Assembly (NCBI GenBank): GCA_002413355.1
Contig: DHWV01000084.1
Span: 1 to 9,178, forward strand
DNA length: 9,178 nucleotides
From: Desulfobulbaceae bacterium UBA5173
GTDB taxonomy: Bacteria; Desulfobacterota; Desulfobulbia; Desulfobulbales; Desulfobulbaceae
Reading direction: 5' to 3'
Below, one piece after another: positions 1 through 7,033 of the stretch. The notes under the pieces were generated by a model that saw only the letters and a program-made list of their open reading frames with translations, was not told the DNA's origin and ran no database searches. The position numbers and the translations under genes were made by a program. How positions within the stretch are numbered: position 1 is the stretch's first letter; each line of letters opens with the position of its first letter.

Positions 1-40
1 TTTTTACCAACTGCGTAACTCCTATCCGTATTCAATAGAT

Positions 41-230
41 GTTTTTTTATATATATCATTTGTTATTGTTAGCCCTGTTAATTTGTTGAAAACCAAACTA
101 ACGTATCTTTTTTGCTACAAAAAGACCGTTGATAACTTTGTGGGAAATCTCTGAGCAGCCTGTTTATTCTGCGGCAAAAAAAAAGTTTTCAACAGGTTGC
201 CAAGAACTTTTCAACAAGTTATCAACACTC
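41..230. other. oriC-like cluster of DnaA-box-like nonamers with AT-rich tract
   Basis: This gene-free region is visibly AT-rich, with a T/AT tract at about 41-66 that could serve as an unwinding element. It contains near-DnaA-box nonamers (E. coli consensus TTATCCACA). TTTTCAACA occurs at 186-194 and 208-216 on the + strand and at 84-92 on the - strand. TTATCAACA (one mismatch) is at 219-227. The - strand has TTATCAACG at 127-135 and TTTCCCACA at 139-147. The starts at 186, 208 and 219 are spaced 22 and 11 bp, about two turns and one turn of the helix. The paired arrangement of 127-147 also recalls bacterial origins. No dnaA, dnaN or other replication gene is visible in the window, so this is an origin-like region by motif only. 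A DnaA-regulated promoter for the next gene is an alternative. Confidence 0.5.
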
Positions 231-231
231 G

Positions 232-1317
232 ATGATGAACACGATTCTCAAAGAACTGCTAAAGCAGGGCGTGAAAGAGCAGGTCTTTCACGGTGCGGCT
301 GCGGCGATTGCCTGCGGAACCGGCGTAGCCCGCCGGACGGCCTTTGCTTTTGCCGGAGTTATGGACAGTCGCGACCAATCGCTGGTGACGGCAGCGACCT
401 TGTTTGATTTGGCTTCCTTGAGCAAAGCCTTGTCAACCGCCTTGCTTTGCTTCAGCCTTTTTGCCCAAGGGAAGATGTCGCCAGACGACCGCATCGCCGA
501 CCTGCTGCCGGATGAGAACATTCCGCCGGCCAAAGCGCAAATTACCCTGCGCGGCCTGCTCTCGCATTCTTCCGGCTTGGCCGCGTATCAGCCGTTGTTC
601 CGAGATTTCGCGCCAGTTCAACATCAAGACAGCAAGGCCCGGCTGCTCCGTTTGATTCTTGATGAGCCGCTGGCTTATGCGCCGGGCAGCCGTTGCCTGT
701 ACAGCGACCTCGGCTTCATCCTCCTCGGTCATCTTGTGGAAACCTTGACCGGCAAGAATTTGGCCGCGAATTTTCGCGAACTGGTGGTGGCCCCGCTATG
801 TTTGGAAAAGGAGCTGTTCTATTGTCCCGGCGAGGCGGAGCGGCTGCGCTGCGCTGCCACAGAAGATTGTCCATGGCGGGGAAGAATAATCCAAGGCGAG
901 GTGCACGACGAGCACTGCTGGCTGCTCGGCGGCGCGGCGGGGCACGCAGGACTGTTCGGCACAGCGGCTGGGGTGCTGCGGCTCTGCGGGGCGATTCTGG
1001 ATGCCTGGAAAGGGAACATTGATGCACGTTGCGCTTGGGCAGCTCTTCTGCCGCAGGCTCTGCGACGGCAGCTTGACGATCAGACGTGGTGCATGGGCTT
1101 TGACACGCCCACAGCCGGAGTCTCCAGCAGCGGCAGATATTTTTCTCCGGCCAGCGTCGGCCATCTTGGCTTCACCGGCACATCCTTCTGGATTGACCCG
1201 GAACGAGAGCTGATTGCCGTCCTGTTAAGCAACCGGGTGCATCCCAACCGAGAGAATACAAAAATCCGCCAATTCAGACCGTTTTTTCATGACGCGCTAT
1301 CCACGCTTACCCCGTGA
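232..1317 (+). CDS. Beta-lactamase family (class C-like) serine hydrolase
   Basis: This is a serine hydrolase of the class C beta-lactamase / penicillin-binding-protein-like superfamily, 361 aa, a usual length for the soluble members. The nucleophile motif SxxK is S62-L-S-K65. The second motif is Y157-S-D159 (YxN-like, with Asp). The third-motif region is HLGFTGTS at 311-318, followed by the strand ending in LLSNRVHP (331-338), typical of the esterase/amidase-like branch. A conserved GEVHDE...GGAAGHAGLFG block lies at 222-243. There is no signal peptide or membrane segment, and about 11 cysteines are scattered through it, so it is probably cytoplasmic. The substrate is unknown; peptidoglycan fragments or esters are possible. 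The start is one of two adjacent ATGs (232 or 235), and neither has a clear Shine-Dalgarno sequence. It sits directly after the DnaA-box-like cluster, and its last 31 bp overlap the end of the opposing glycosyltransferase gene. Confidence 0.92.
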   Translation: MMNTILKELLKQGVKEQVFHGAAAAIACGTGVARRTAFAFAGVMDSRDQSLVTAATLFDLASLSKALSTALLCFSLFAQGKMSPDDRIADLLPDENIPPAKAQITLRGLLSHSSGLAAYQPLFRDFAPVQHQDSKARLLRLILDEPLAYAPGSRCLYSDLGFILLGHLVETLTGKNLAANFRELVVAPLCLEKELFYCPGEAERLRCAATEDCPWRGRIIQGEVHDEHCWLLGGAAGHAGLFGTAAGVLRLCGAILDAWKGNIDARCAWAALLPQALRRQLDDQTWCMGFDTPTAGVSSSGRYFSPASVGHLGFTGTSFWIDPERELIAVLLSNRVHPNRENTKIRQFRPFFHDALSTLTP

Positions 1318-2390
1318 TCGCGGTACACGTGGACAATATTTTCCATCATCCGTTTCAGGCCGTACTTCGCGGCGATGTCTCGTCGTTGCCGCTGAACCAA
1401 CCCTTTGTCTTGGGCAGTGTGGGTCGATAATTCGAGCAGGGCCTTCGTTGCGGCGGCCACATCCCCGTAATCCACCAAGCGATATGTGCGAACAAACTCC
1501 AACGGCTCCAAGATGGACGGTGTGCGGCAGGTCAGCAGCGGCAGGCCGTAGAGCAGGCCCTGAATGAAGGACTGGGAGATGCCCTCGGTCTCGTAGGAGG
1601 AGAAAAAAATCATGTCCATCGCCGAGAAAAATCGCTCCGGGTCTTCGCGGTGGCCAGTAAGGATGAACCTGTCCTGCACCCCGGCTTTGGCGATAGCTTC
1701 TTCAAGCAGAGCGCGGCCATTGCCTCCACCGACAATCATAAATTTGAACTGCTTAGGCAGAGACTCCGCTGTCCGAGCGATGAACTCGTGCCCCTTGTAA
1801 TGGCGCAGGAAAGCCACGTTGCCGACTAGCACATCCGCATCGGCAAGACCGTATTTCCGCCGGATGTCCTCGCGGTCGCGAGAGGAGAACTGAAACCGTT
1901 CCTCGTCAATGCCAGTGGACTGTACCACAATTTTTTCGCGCCGCACTCCTTGTTCAGCTATTTGTATGGCGATGGCTTCGCTGCACGCAAAAATAATATG
2001 GGGAAAGGCGTTGTAGCTGAAGGCTGAAGAGACTGGAGCCAGCACATGCCGGGTACGAGCGATCAGCGGCACGCCGCAGAGTCGGGCTGCGCAGCCAGCC
2101 ATCCACGAATCTTCAGAGGAATGGGTGTTGACAACCGCAGGCTTTAGCTGCCAGAGGAGCCGTAATAGCTTCAGCCAAGCTGGCACGTTGAACTTGGAGG
2201 AAAAATCTATGTAATACAATGAGAAGCCTTCCTCACCACAGCGGCGGGCTAGCTCCGCGCCTTCACGGACGATCAGGGCAGTACGGAAGCCGAGCTTGCG
2301 CATCTCCCTCAGCTCAGTCAGGGTGCGGATTTCTTGGCCGCCCCAGGAGCGCGACCAGTCAGTATGAACTATCAGCGGCTGACTGTTCAA
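1287..2390 (-). CDS. GT4-type (GT-B fold) glycosyltransferase, TTG start
   Basis: This 367-aa protein looks like a family 4 (old 'group 1') retaining glycosyltransferase that moves a sugar from a nucleotide-sugar donor onto a cell-surface glycan or lipid. The N-terminal acceptor domain begins with HTDWSRSWGGQE (9-20), the glycine-rich turn of GT-B enzymes. The C-terminal donor domain shows FLRHYKG (194-200), the strand-loop IVGGGNGR (219-226) and YETEGISQS (266-274), the ExxxxxxxE-type sugar-nucleotide region in a divergent form. There are no membrane segments. The start is TTG at 2390. It is the first possible start after the upstream kinase stop, and the next Met (residue 30) would delete the conserved SWGGQE loop. 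It is the last gene of the minus-strand operon and is separated from the kinase stop by one codon, in the same frame. The acceptor and donor sugars cannot be told; lipopolysaccharide core or exopolysaccharide work is the usual role. Confidence 0.9.
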   Translation of the reverse strand: MNSQPLIVHTDWSRSWGGQEIRTLTELREMRKLGFRTALIVREGAELARRCGEEGFSLYYIDFSSKFNVPAWLKLLRLLWQLKPAVVNTHSSEDSWMAGCAARLCGVPLIARTRHVLAPVSSAFSYNAFPHIIFACSEAIAIQIAEQGVRREKIVVQSTGIDEERFQFSSRDREDIRRKYGLADADVLVGNVAFLRHYKGHEFIARTAESLPKQFKFMIVGGGNGRALLEEAIAKAGVQDRFILTGHREDPERFFSAMDMIFFSSYETEGISQSFIQGLLYGLPLLTCRTPSILEPLEFVRTYRLVDYGDVAAATKALLELSTHTAQDKGLVQRQRRDIAAKYGLKRMMENIVHVYRDHGVSVDSAS

Positions 2391-2393
2391 GGT

Positions 2394-3791
2394 TTATTCG
2401 ACGGTTGAGACTACAGGCAGGATGAAATAAAAGTTGTTGCCCTCGGCGGTGGCCTCGTAGCCGACGATTCCGCCGTGCAGCTCGACCACATGCTGGACAA
2501 ACGACAGGCCGTGGCCGGTGCCGTGAATGCCCTGCGTGTCCTTGCCGCGCACCCCTTCTTGAAAGATGTGCCGGGCCTCATCCTTGTCTAAATGCGGGCC
2601 AGTGGTGAACACGTTGAATTTGACCCCTCGTTCGCCACAGTTTGGAAAGTTGTCAACCACTTCACGCCCGTAGGCGACAGCCTTGCGCGGCCTTCCCGCG
2701 CGGGTGATGATCTCGCGGGTGTATTTGGCCGCATTGGAGAAAAGGTTGGCATAGACCTGCGAGAGCAGGCCAATGTCCACGTAGAGCTGAAACTCCTCAT
2801 CCAGCATGTTACCAGGCCGCTCAACGGTGATCTCCGCCGAACGGAAGCGGCTGTCATAATGTTCCAACTGGGGCATTATGATCTCCTTTTCGACAAAGCA
2901 GCGTTTGGGATGCAGCACCAGATGCCCGCTTTCAAAATGCTCACGCCGGAACAGGCTTTCCAGGAAAAGGCTAATGTTTTGATGATGCTTGACTAATTCG
3001 CCGTGATGAAACAGCAGGTTTTCCTCAAGAGTCTCGCAGCGGGCTAGGCAAACTGCCGCCGCTTCTTCCCTGCCTGCCGCTCTCTTCATCTCACCGCGCA
3101 GCCCTTCCAGCTCCACAATGCTTTTCTTCAGCTTGTTGAAGAGATGACGGAAATACATGTTCGGCACAATGATATTGTGCTCGATATCCTGCACTAAGGT
3201 GTTGATGAACTTCAGATGTTCGACATTCTGCATCGCCATGAGTCGATTATGGAGACTGTAGCCGATGCGGTTGGTGTATTTGGTGAAGAAAAAACGATCC
3301 TGCTTGGACAATTTTTCGTAAGGTGAGACGCTGTACATACCCAGCACCCGATTTTTGCCGTGCAGACGGCCTGGCAGCAGGCAGTGTGCGGGATGCTCCT
3401 CCTCTTCTGGCGGCGCATTCGGCTCTGGGTGGGTTTTGCTGCAAATCGGCATCACATAGCTGTCGCCGCAGCGGTACGGATCGCCGCAAAGGACTATATC
3501 TTCTGGCGCGGCCACCTTCTTCTGCTGCACGCCCTGCTTGCAGTCGCAGATCAGATACAGCGTATCATCCTTTTCCTCATACAAGTACAGCGCGCTGGAC
3601 AGGCCAAGCATCTCCAGCGGTACGGCCACGCAGATCCGGTAAAAGTCGTTCAGTGAGTCGTACTCTTGGGCCAGATCAAAAAATGCTTTCAGAAAATCAT
3701 CGAAATAGCAGGTAAAGTTGTACTGCTCGTAGCTGGCGGATTTTTCCCGCACCCGCTGCCGCATTCGCTGCAAATCAGGACAGTCGTGCAT
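2394..3791 (-). CDS. GAF-like sensor histidine kinase, no partner regulator in view
   Basis: This 465-aa soluble protein has a C-terminal GHKL ATPase domain. The N-box region is QVYANLFSNAAKYT (345-358, Asn353) and the G2 lid is GTGHGLSFVQHVVELHGG (424-441), ending in FYFILPV. Residues of roughly 45-185 look like a GAF-type sensor domain. A dimerisation helix carries H205 in DIEHNIIVPN (202-211), an off-consensus H-box with His and Pro in the expected places. About 80 residues of helical linker follow. The G1 box (DxGxG) is degenerate: around 393-412 it reads VFTTGPHLDKDEARHIFQE. There is no transmembrane helix, so it would sense an internal signal. No response regulator is adjacent. It lies 29 bp after purN and just before the glycosyltransferase, and is presumably co-transcribed with both. 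ATG start; no strong Shine-Dalgarno. The kinase-like fold is clear, but activity and signal are unknown. Confidence 0.87.
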   Translation of the reverse strand: MHDCPDLQRMRQRVREKSASYEQYNFTCYFDDFLKAFFDLAQEYDSLNDFYRICVAVPLEMLGLSSALYLYEEKDDTLYLICDCKQGVQQKKVAAPEDIVLCGDPYRCGDSYVMPICSKTHPEPNAPPEEEEHPAHCLLPGRLHGKNRVLGMYSVSPYEKLSKQDRFFFTKYTNRIGYSLHNRLMAMQNVEHLKFINTLVQDIEHNIIVPNMYFRHLFNKLKKSIVELEGLRGEMKRAAGREEAAAVCLARCETLEENLLFHHGELVKHHQNISLFLESLFRREHFESGHLVLHPKRCFVEKEIIMPQLEHYDSRFRSAEITVERPGNMLDEEFQLYVDIGLLSQVYANLFSNAAKYTREIITRAGRPRKAVAYGREVVDNFPNCGERGVKFNVFTTGPHLDKDEARHIFQEGVRGKDTQGIHGTGHGLSFVQHVVELHGGIVGYEATAEGNNFYFILPVVSTVE

Positions 3792-3820
3792 GATTGCCGT
3801 TCCGAGGAGAAGGATTGCGG

Positions 3821-4396
3821 TCAGCTTTTGGTCCAGAAATACTCTGCGCCGCGCTCGTCCAGCACATTGATTGCATCAGGGTAGGCCTCGCACTCGGCGG
3901 CAAAAACCGCGTCAGCAATCGCATCCGCCGTGCCACAGCCGGAGATATCCACGCAGCGCTGGAGGACAATCGGGCCATTGTCGTAGATTTCGTCGGCAAA
4001 ATGGACCGTGCAGCCGCTCACGGTGCAGCCGCGCGCCAAGACCGCCTCATGGACATGATGGCCGTAGAAGCCCGGCCCGCAGAAGGCAGGAATCAGCGAG
4101 GGATGAATGTTGATCACCCGCTGCTTCATGGCCTCCGGCGGTTGGTAGAGCTTCAGGTAGCCAGCCAAGACAATTAGGTCAAGCTCGTAATCAGCCAGAA
4201 TAGCGTTCGTGGCTGCGCTGCTGATTGCGTGAAAGGCTGGATAGCCATACCGCCGGGCCTTATCCAAGCCCAGCGCGCTGCCAACATTCGAGATCACGAC
4301 CTGAATCTCCGCGTTCAGGCGGCCTGCTTGAATCCGCTGCTGGAAGTTGTCCAGCGTCCTGCCTGAACCAGAGAGCAGCACTGCTATTTTCAGCAT
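3821..4396 (-). CDS. purN: Phosphoribosylglycinamide formyltransferase (GAR transformylase)
   Basis: PurN transfers a formyl group from 10-formyltetrahydrofolate to GAR, the third step of de novo IMP synthesis in the cytoplasm. The 191-aa protein is slightly shorter than E. coli PurN (212 aa). The N-terminal phosphate-binding loop is LLSGSGRTLDNF (7-18). The catalytic triad of the family is present: N96 and H98 in INIHPSLIPAF, and D139 in DEIYDNGPI (135-143). The folate-binding LAGY segment is at 77-80. ATG at 4396 directly follows the TAA stop of the cyclohydrolase with no gap, and a GAGGG ribosome site lies inside the end of that gene. The pairing with the cyclohydrolase is a standard purine arrangement. 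The GSGRTL/GFYG variant is seen in non-enterobacterial PurN proteins. Confidence 0.95.
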   Translation of the reverse strand: MLKIAVLLSGSGRTLDNFQQRIQAGRLNAEIQVVISNVGSALGLDKARRYGYPAFHAISSAATNAILADYELDLIVLAGYLKLYQPPEAMKQRVINIHPSLIPAFCGPGFYGHHVHEAVLARGCTVSGCTVHFADEIYDNGPIVLQRCVDISGCGTADAIADAVFAAECEAYPDAINVLDERGAEYFWTKS

Positions 4397-5017
4397 TTAC
4401 CTACCCTCGAAATACGGGTTGCTGTCAACGCTGACCTTGGTCAGCCAGTTGGCGATGGCCGTATCATAGGCCGAGGTAAGCTGGAAGACCTTAACCGCCA
4501 AGCGGAAACGGGTTTTCAGCGTGGTGTTGCCAGTTTCTTTGATTTCTGCCAGCACGATAGCGTAATCTGCCGGATCAACAATCACGGTGACATCGTGGAA
4601 ATTCTTGGCGGAAGCGCGAAGCAACGTCGGGCCGCCGATGTCAATGTTCTCAATCGCCTCGTCCAGCGGGCAGTTCGGATCAGCCACAGTCTTTTCAAAG
4701 GCATAGAGATTGACCGCGACAAGGTCAATCGGCTTGATGCCGTGCGCCGCGCACTGCCGCTGATGCTCGTTGTTCTCCCGCTGGTTGAGAATGCCGCCAT
4801 GCACGAGCGGATGCAGGGTTTTCACCCGGCCATCCAGCATCTCCGGGAAGCCGGTGAATTCAGACACATCCTTGACCGGAATGCCGCTGTCACGCAGTTT
4901 CTTGGCCGTGCCGCCAGTGGAGAGGAGTTCTATTCCCAGTCCTGTCAACGCCTTGGCAAAGTCTTCAATCCCAGATTTGTCAGTCAGGCTGATCAGGGCG
5001 CGTGTCGCTTTCTTCAT
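4397..5017 (-). CDS. purH: Stand-alone IMP cyclohydrolase (N-terminal half of PurH)
   Basis: This enzyme closes the ring of FAICAR to give IMP, the last step of purine synthesis. The 206 aa correspond to the MGS-like IMP cyclohydrolase domain only. The motifs are STGGT (33-37), GRVKTLHP (63-70, with Lys66), VNLYAF (102-107) and IDIGGPTLLRASAKN (125-139, with Lys138 matching the catalytic Lys of human ATIC). The protein ends at PYFEGR, where the bifunctional enzyme (about 510 aa) would continue into AICAR transformylase. That domain is absent here, and no frameshifted remnant is visible because purN begins immediately. Split PurH proteins are known in Deltaproteobacteria and other groups, so a separate AICAR transformylase should exist elsewhere. 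The start is ATG at 5017, with AGGA eight bases upstream. The 128-bp gap back to hslR shows no convincing promoter or terminator. Confidence 0.94.
   Translation of the reverse strand: MKKATRALISLTDKSGIEDFAKALTGLGIELLSTGGTAKKLRDSGIPVKDVSEFTGFPEMLDGRVKTLHPLVHGGILNQRENNEHQRQCAAHGIKPIDLVAVNLYAFEKTVADPNCPLDEAIENIDIGGPTLLRASAKNFHDVTVIVDPADYAIVLAEIKETGNTTLKTRFRLAVKVFQLTSAYDTAIANWLTKVSVDSNPYFEGR
4404..4408 (-). promoter_or_regulatory. Ribosome binding site of purN
   Basis: GAGGG on the minus strand lies seven bases before the purN ATG and inside the last codons of the cyclohydrolase. It supports the 4396 start and translational coupling across the abutting TAA-ATG junction. Confidence 0.7.
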
Positions 5018-5025
5018 AGTTTCTG

Positions 5026-5029
5026 TCCT
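5026..5029 (-). promoter_or_regulatory. Ribosome binding site of purH
   Basis: AGGA on the minus strand (in ACAGGACAGAAACT) lies eight bases before the ATG at 5017. This is normal Shine-Dalgarno spacing and fixes the start of the cyclohydrolase. Confidence 0.65.
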
Positions 5030-5145
5030 GTTGTTTAATGCCAGTGTGTCGTTTTAATATGCTGCTTGCCCGCAGAAGACGCTGGAGGCCTGCTTCGAGA
5101 AATCTCGTAGCCTGCATCGAGTGTGGACTGCGCACCGTCTCCTTG

Positions 5146-5547
5146 TTATTCCTTCAAGATAAACCGCCGTATCTTCTTGCGGTCGCGCTTGTCAGGCCGT
5201 CCTTCAGGCCGAGCCATCGGGCCGCCGATGAGCTTGCGCTGCTCGCGGGCCGCCTCGCGTTTCTGCTGTGATTCGTCTGTCTCTGCGTACAGTAAAGCGG
5301 CTTCCTTGGCTGGGCCGCGCCGTTCGCTGAGGGCCAGCACCTCAATCTCAAACAGCTCTTCGCCGCGTTTGATCTGGAGCCGGCTGCCGATCTGGACGTT
5401 CCGTGACGGCTTGGCCCGGCTGCCGTCAATCTGCGCATGGCCGCCACTCACAGCTGCCGAGGCTAAGGCGCGGGTCTTGAAGAAGCGGGCTGCCCACAGC
5501 CATTTGTCGATGCGGACGGCGTGTTCTTGCGGCTGCTCGTGGTTCAT
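5146..5547 (-). CDS. hslR: Hsp15-like S4-domain ribosome-associated heat shock protein
   Basis: Hsp15 binds free 50S subunits that still carry a nascent chain on tRNA and helps recycle them after heat or stalling. With the ATG at 5547 the protein is 133 aa, the same length as E. coli HslR. The S4 RNA-binding domain covers about residues 11-70: RIDKWLWAARFFKTR, then a GGHAQIDGSRAKPSR turn and a QIGSRLQI strand. The family block LALSERRGPAKEAALLY follows, and then a basic C-terminal tail ending in PDKRDRKKIRRF. The frame is open up to a GTG at 5598, which would add 17 residues, but these do not resemble the family and would run through the inverted repeat at 5573-5590. The gene is divergent from the U32 operon and lies 128 bp upstream of purH on the same strand, so read-through into the purine operon is possible. 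Confidence 0.93.
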   Translation of the reverse strand: MNHEQPQEHAVRIDKWLWAARFFKTRALASAAVSGGHAQIDGSRAKPSRNVQIGSRLQIKRGEELFEIEVLALSERRGPAKEAALLYAETDESQQKREAAREQRKLIGGPMARPEGRPDKRDRKKIRRFILKE

Positions 5548-5572
5548 GTCCGTATGAGATGTATGACGCAAA

Positions 5573-5590
5573 AGAAGTGTCTGCACTTCT
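5573..5590. repeat. Perfect inverted repeat, 7-4-7, in divergent intergenic region
   Basis: AGAAGTG-TCTG-CACTTCT is a perfect dyad. It lies 26 bp upstream of the hslR start codon and 10 bp upstream of the -35 box of the rightward promoter. It could be an operator for a dimeric regulator acting on both directions. Alternatively, in a leftward transcript, it could be a hairpin in the hslR leader, where it is followed by a short U run (TTTTG). Confidence 0.5.
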
Positions 5591-5600
5591 ACCGCCACTG

Positions 5601-5629
5601 TTGACAGGCAATACCCTGCACTTTATTGT
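5601..5629 (+). promoter_or_regulatory. Sigma70-type promoter for the U32-FmdE operon
   Basis: A perfect -35 hexamer TTGACA (5601-5606) is followed after exactly 17 bp by TATTGT (5624-5629), which matches four of six positions of TATAAT. Transcription would begin near 5636 and leave a leader of about 115 nt before the ATG at 5752. It is the best promoter match I found in the window and lies in the only sizeable divergent gap. Confidence 0.6.
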
Positions 5630-5751
5630 GAAGATGCACTCCACGATAGCCGCAAAATCAGTGCTGGTCAAGACGGAGCTGCTGTTCCTACCGCTTTTCT
5701 GCCGAGCCGCTGCGCTAAATCCTTCATCAACCTCAGACCACAAGCATCCGC

Positions 5752-7026
5752 ATGAAGACAGAACTACATATTCCAGAACTGCTGGCCCCGGCAGGCAGCC
5801 GGGAGAAGCTTACCGCCGCGATTCATTACGGCGCGGATGCCGTGTATCTTGGCGGCCCGAACTGGAGCCTGCGGGCCAAAGCAGGCAACTTCGACCGCGC
5901 CGGTCTGCGCGAAGCGATCAGCTATGCGCACCAGTACGGGGTCAAGGTCTATGTGACGGTCAATGTTTTCGCCCACAACCGCGACCTGAACGGGCTGGAG
6001 GACTACCTGCTCTTTCTCCGCGACGCAGGCGCAGATGCGCTGATTGTTGCCGATCCCGGCATTCTCCTTATCTGTCGGGAAACAGTGCCAGACATGCCAC
6101 TGCATCTCTCCACGCAGGCCAACGTGACCAATAAGGCCAGCGTCCGTTTCTGGCAGGCGCAGGGGGTGAGCCGGATCAACCTTGCCCGCGAGCTGGGTTT
6201 GGAGGAAATTCGCACCATCCGCCAAACCGCGCCGGAAATCGGGCTGGAAGTTTTTGTCCACGGTGCGCTGTGCATTTCCTATTCAGGACGCTGCCTGCTC
6301 TCCAGCTACATGACGGGCCGCAGTGCCAATCAGGGCGACTGCGCTCATCCCTGCCGCTATTCCTACCGTCTGCTGGAGGAGAAGCGGCCTGGCCAGTATT
6401 TTCCGGTCGAGGAGGACGAGCGCGGCACCTACATCTTCAATTCCCGCGATCTCTGTCTGCTTTTCCGCCTGCCGGAGCTGGTCGCTGCCGGAGTCAATTC
6501 CGTCAAAATTGAAGGCCGGATGAAATCGGTCGGTTATGTCGGTGCGGCGGTCAGAATTTACCGAGCCGCGCTGGATTATATTCAGGAGCGGCGGCAGGCC
6601 GACGCGGCGTGGGAGGAGATCGCTCTGCCGCCAACTTTTCGGGAGGAAATTGACAAAATAGGAACCAGAGGGCTGACGGAAAACTTTTTTGCCGCTGCCC
6701 CTTCATCTACGGCCATGCTTTATGATAGAATGAGGGAGTATCAGGCCAGTGCACCGGCGGGCATCGTGCGCGGCACCGATCCTGTGCTGTTGGAAACCCG
6801 CAATGTGCTTGAGGTTGGCGATCAGATCGAGCATCTCGGCGGTCGCAGGCTGGAACCAACTGCCTGCACCGTGCTGGCGATGACCGCCGCTGACGGCACG
6901 GAAGTCCGGCGGGCCAATCCTGGCTGCATGGTCGCGCCAATTCTTGCGCCCGCGCCGGACGGCCTGCAAATCAATGACCTGTTCCGCAAAACCTTTGTTC
7001 AGCAGCTCCCTCAACCAACAACCTGA
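5752..7026 (+). CDS. U32 family protein, TrhP (YegQ)-like
   Basis: This 424-aa protein belongs to the U32 'peptidase' family, whose studied members are iron-sulfur RNA- or quinone-modifying enzymes rather than proteases. The N-terminal barrel starts ELLAPAGSREKL (9-20), followed by GADAVYLGG (27-35). The family signature EVFVHGALCISYSGRC lies at 166-181, followed by SSYMTGRSANQGDCAHPC (184-201), then SRDLC (231-235) and VKIEGRMKS (251-259). Cys174, Cys181, Cys197 and Cys235 have nearly the spacing of the four [4Fe-4S] ligands reported for UbiU; Cys201 is an extra one. The C-terminal beta-domain (about 335-415) and the length fit TrhP, which makes 5-hydroxyuridine at tRNA position 34 from prephenate, better than the shorter UbiU/UbiV. 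The ATG has no strong Shine-Dalgarno. It is the first gene of an operon behind the 5601 promoter, and the next gene begins 7 bp on. Family membership is sure; tRNA hydroxylation is an inference. Confidence 0.93.
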   Translation: MKTELHIPELLAPAGSREKLTAAIHYGADAVYLGGPNWSLRAKAGNFDRAGLREAISYAHQYGVKVYVTVNVFAHNRDLNGLEDYLLFLRDAGADALIVADPGILLICRETVPDMPLHLSTQANVTNKASVRFWQAQGVSRINLARELGLEEIRTIRQTAPEIGLEVFVHGALCISYSGRCLLSSYMTGRSANQGDCAHPCRYSYRLLEEKRPGQYFPVEEDERGTYIFNSRDLCLLFRLPELVAAGVNSVKIEGRMKSVGYVGAAVRIYRAALDYIQERRQADAAWEEIALPPTFREEIDKIGTRGLTENFFAAAPSSTAMLYDRMREYQASAPAGIVRGTDPVLLETRNVLEVGDQIEHLGGRRLEPTACTVLAMTAADGTEVRRANPGCMVAPILAPAPDGLQINDLFRKTFVQQLPQPTT

Positions 7027-7033
7027 CTGGATT

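Noticed and set aside
129..407. 92-aa plus-strand frame starting in the DnaA-box-like region
   Set aside because: It overlaps the serine hydrolase in another frame, its sequence is low in recognisable features, and its first part is the origin-like DNA.
3794..4177. 127-aa open frame on the plus strand
   Set aside because: It is antisense to purN, whose catalytic residues are all in place.
5086..5113. Possible hairpin or terminator between hslR and purH (CGAG/CTCG with AGGC/GCCT outside)
   Set aside because: The stem is interrupted by unpaired bases and no U run follows on the minus strand, so it is not a convincing terminator.
5548..5598. Extension of hslR to a GTG start at 5598
   Set aside because: The extra 17 residues do not resemble the family, the ATG version has the E. 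coli length of 133 aa, and the extension would run through the 5573-5590 inverted repeat.
5764..6261. 165-aa open frame on the minus strand
   Set aside because: It is antisense to the U32 barrel domain and is a codon-bias shadow.
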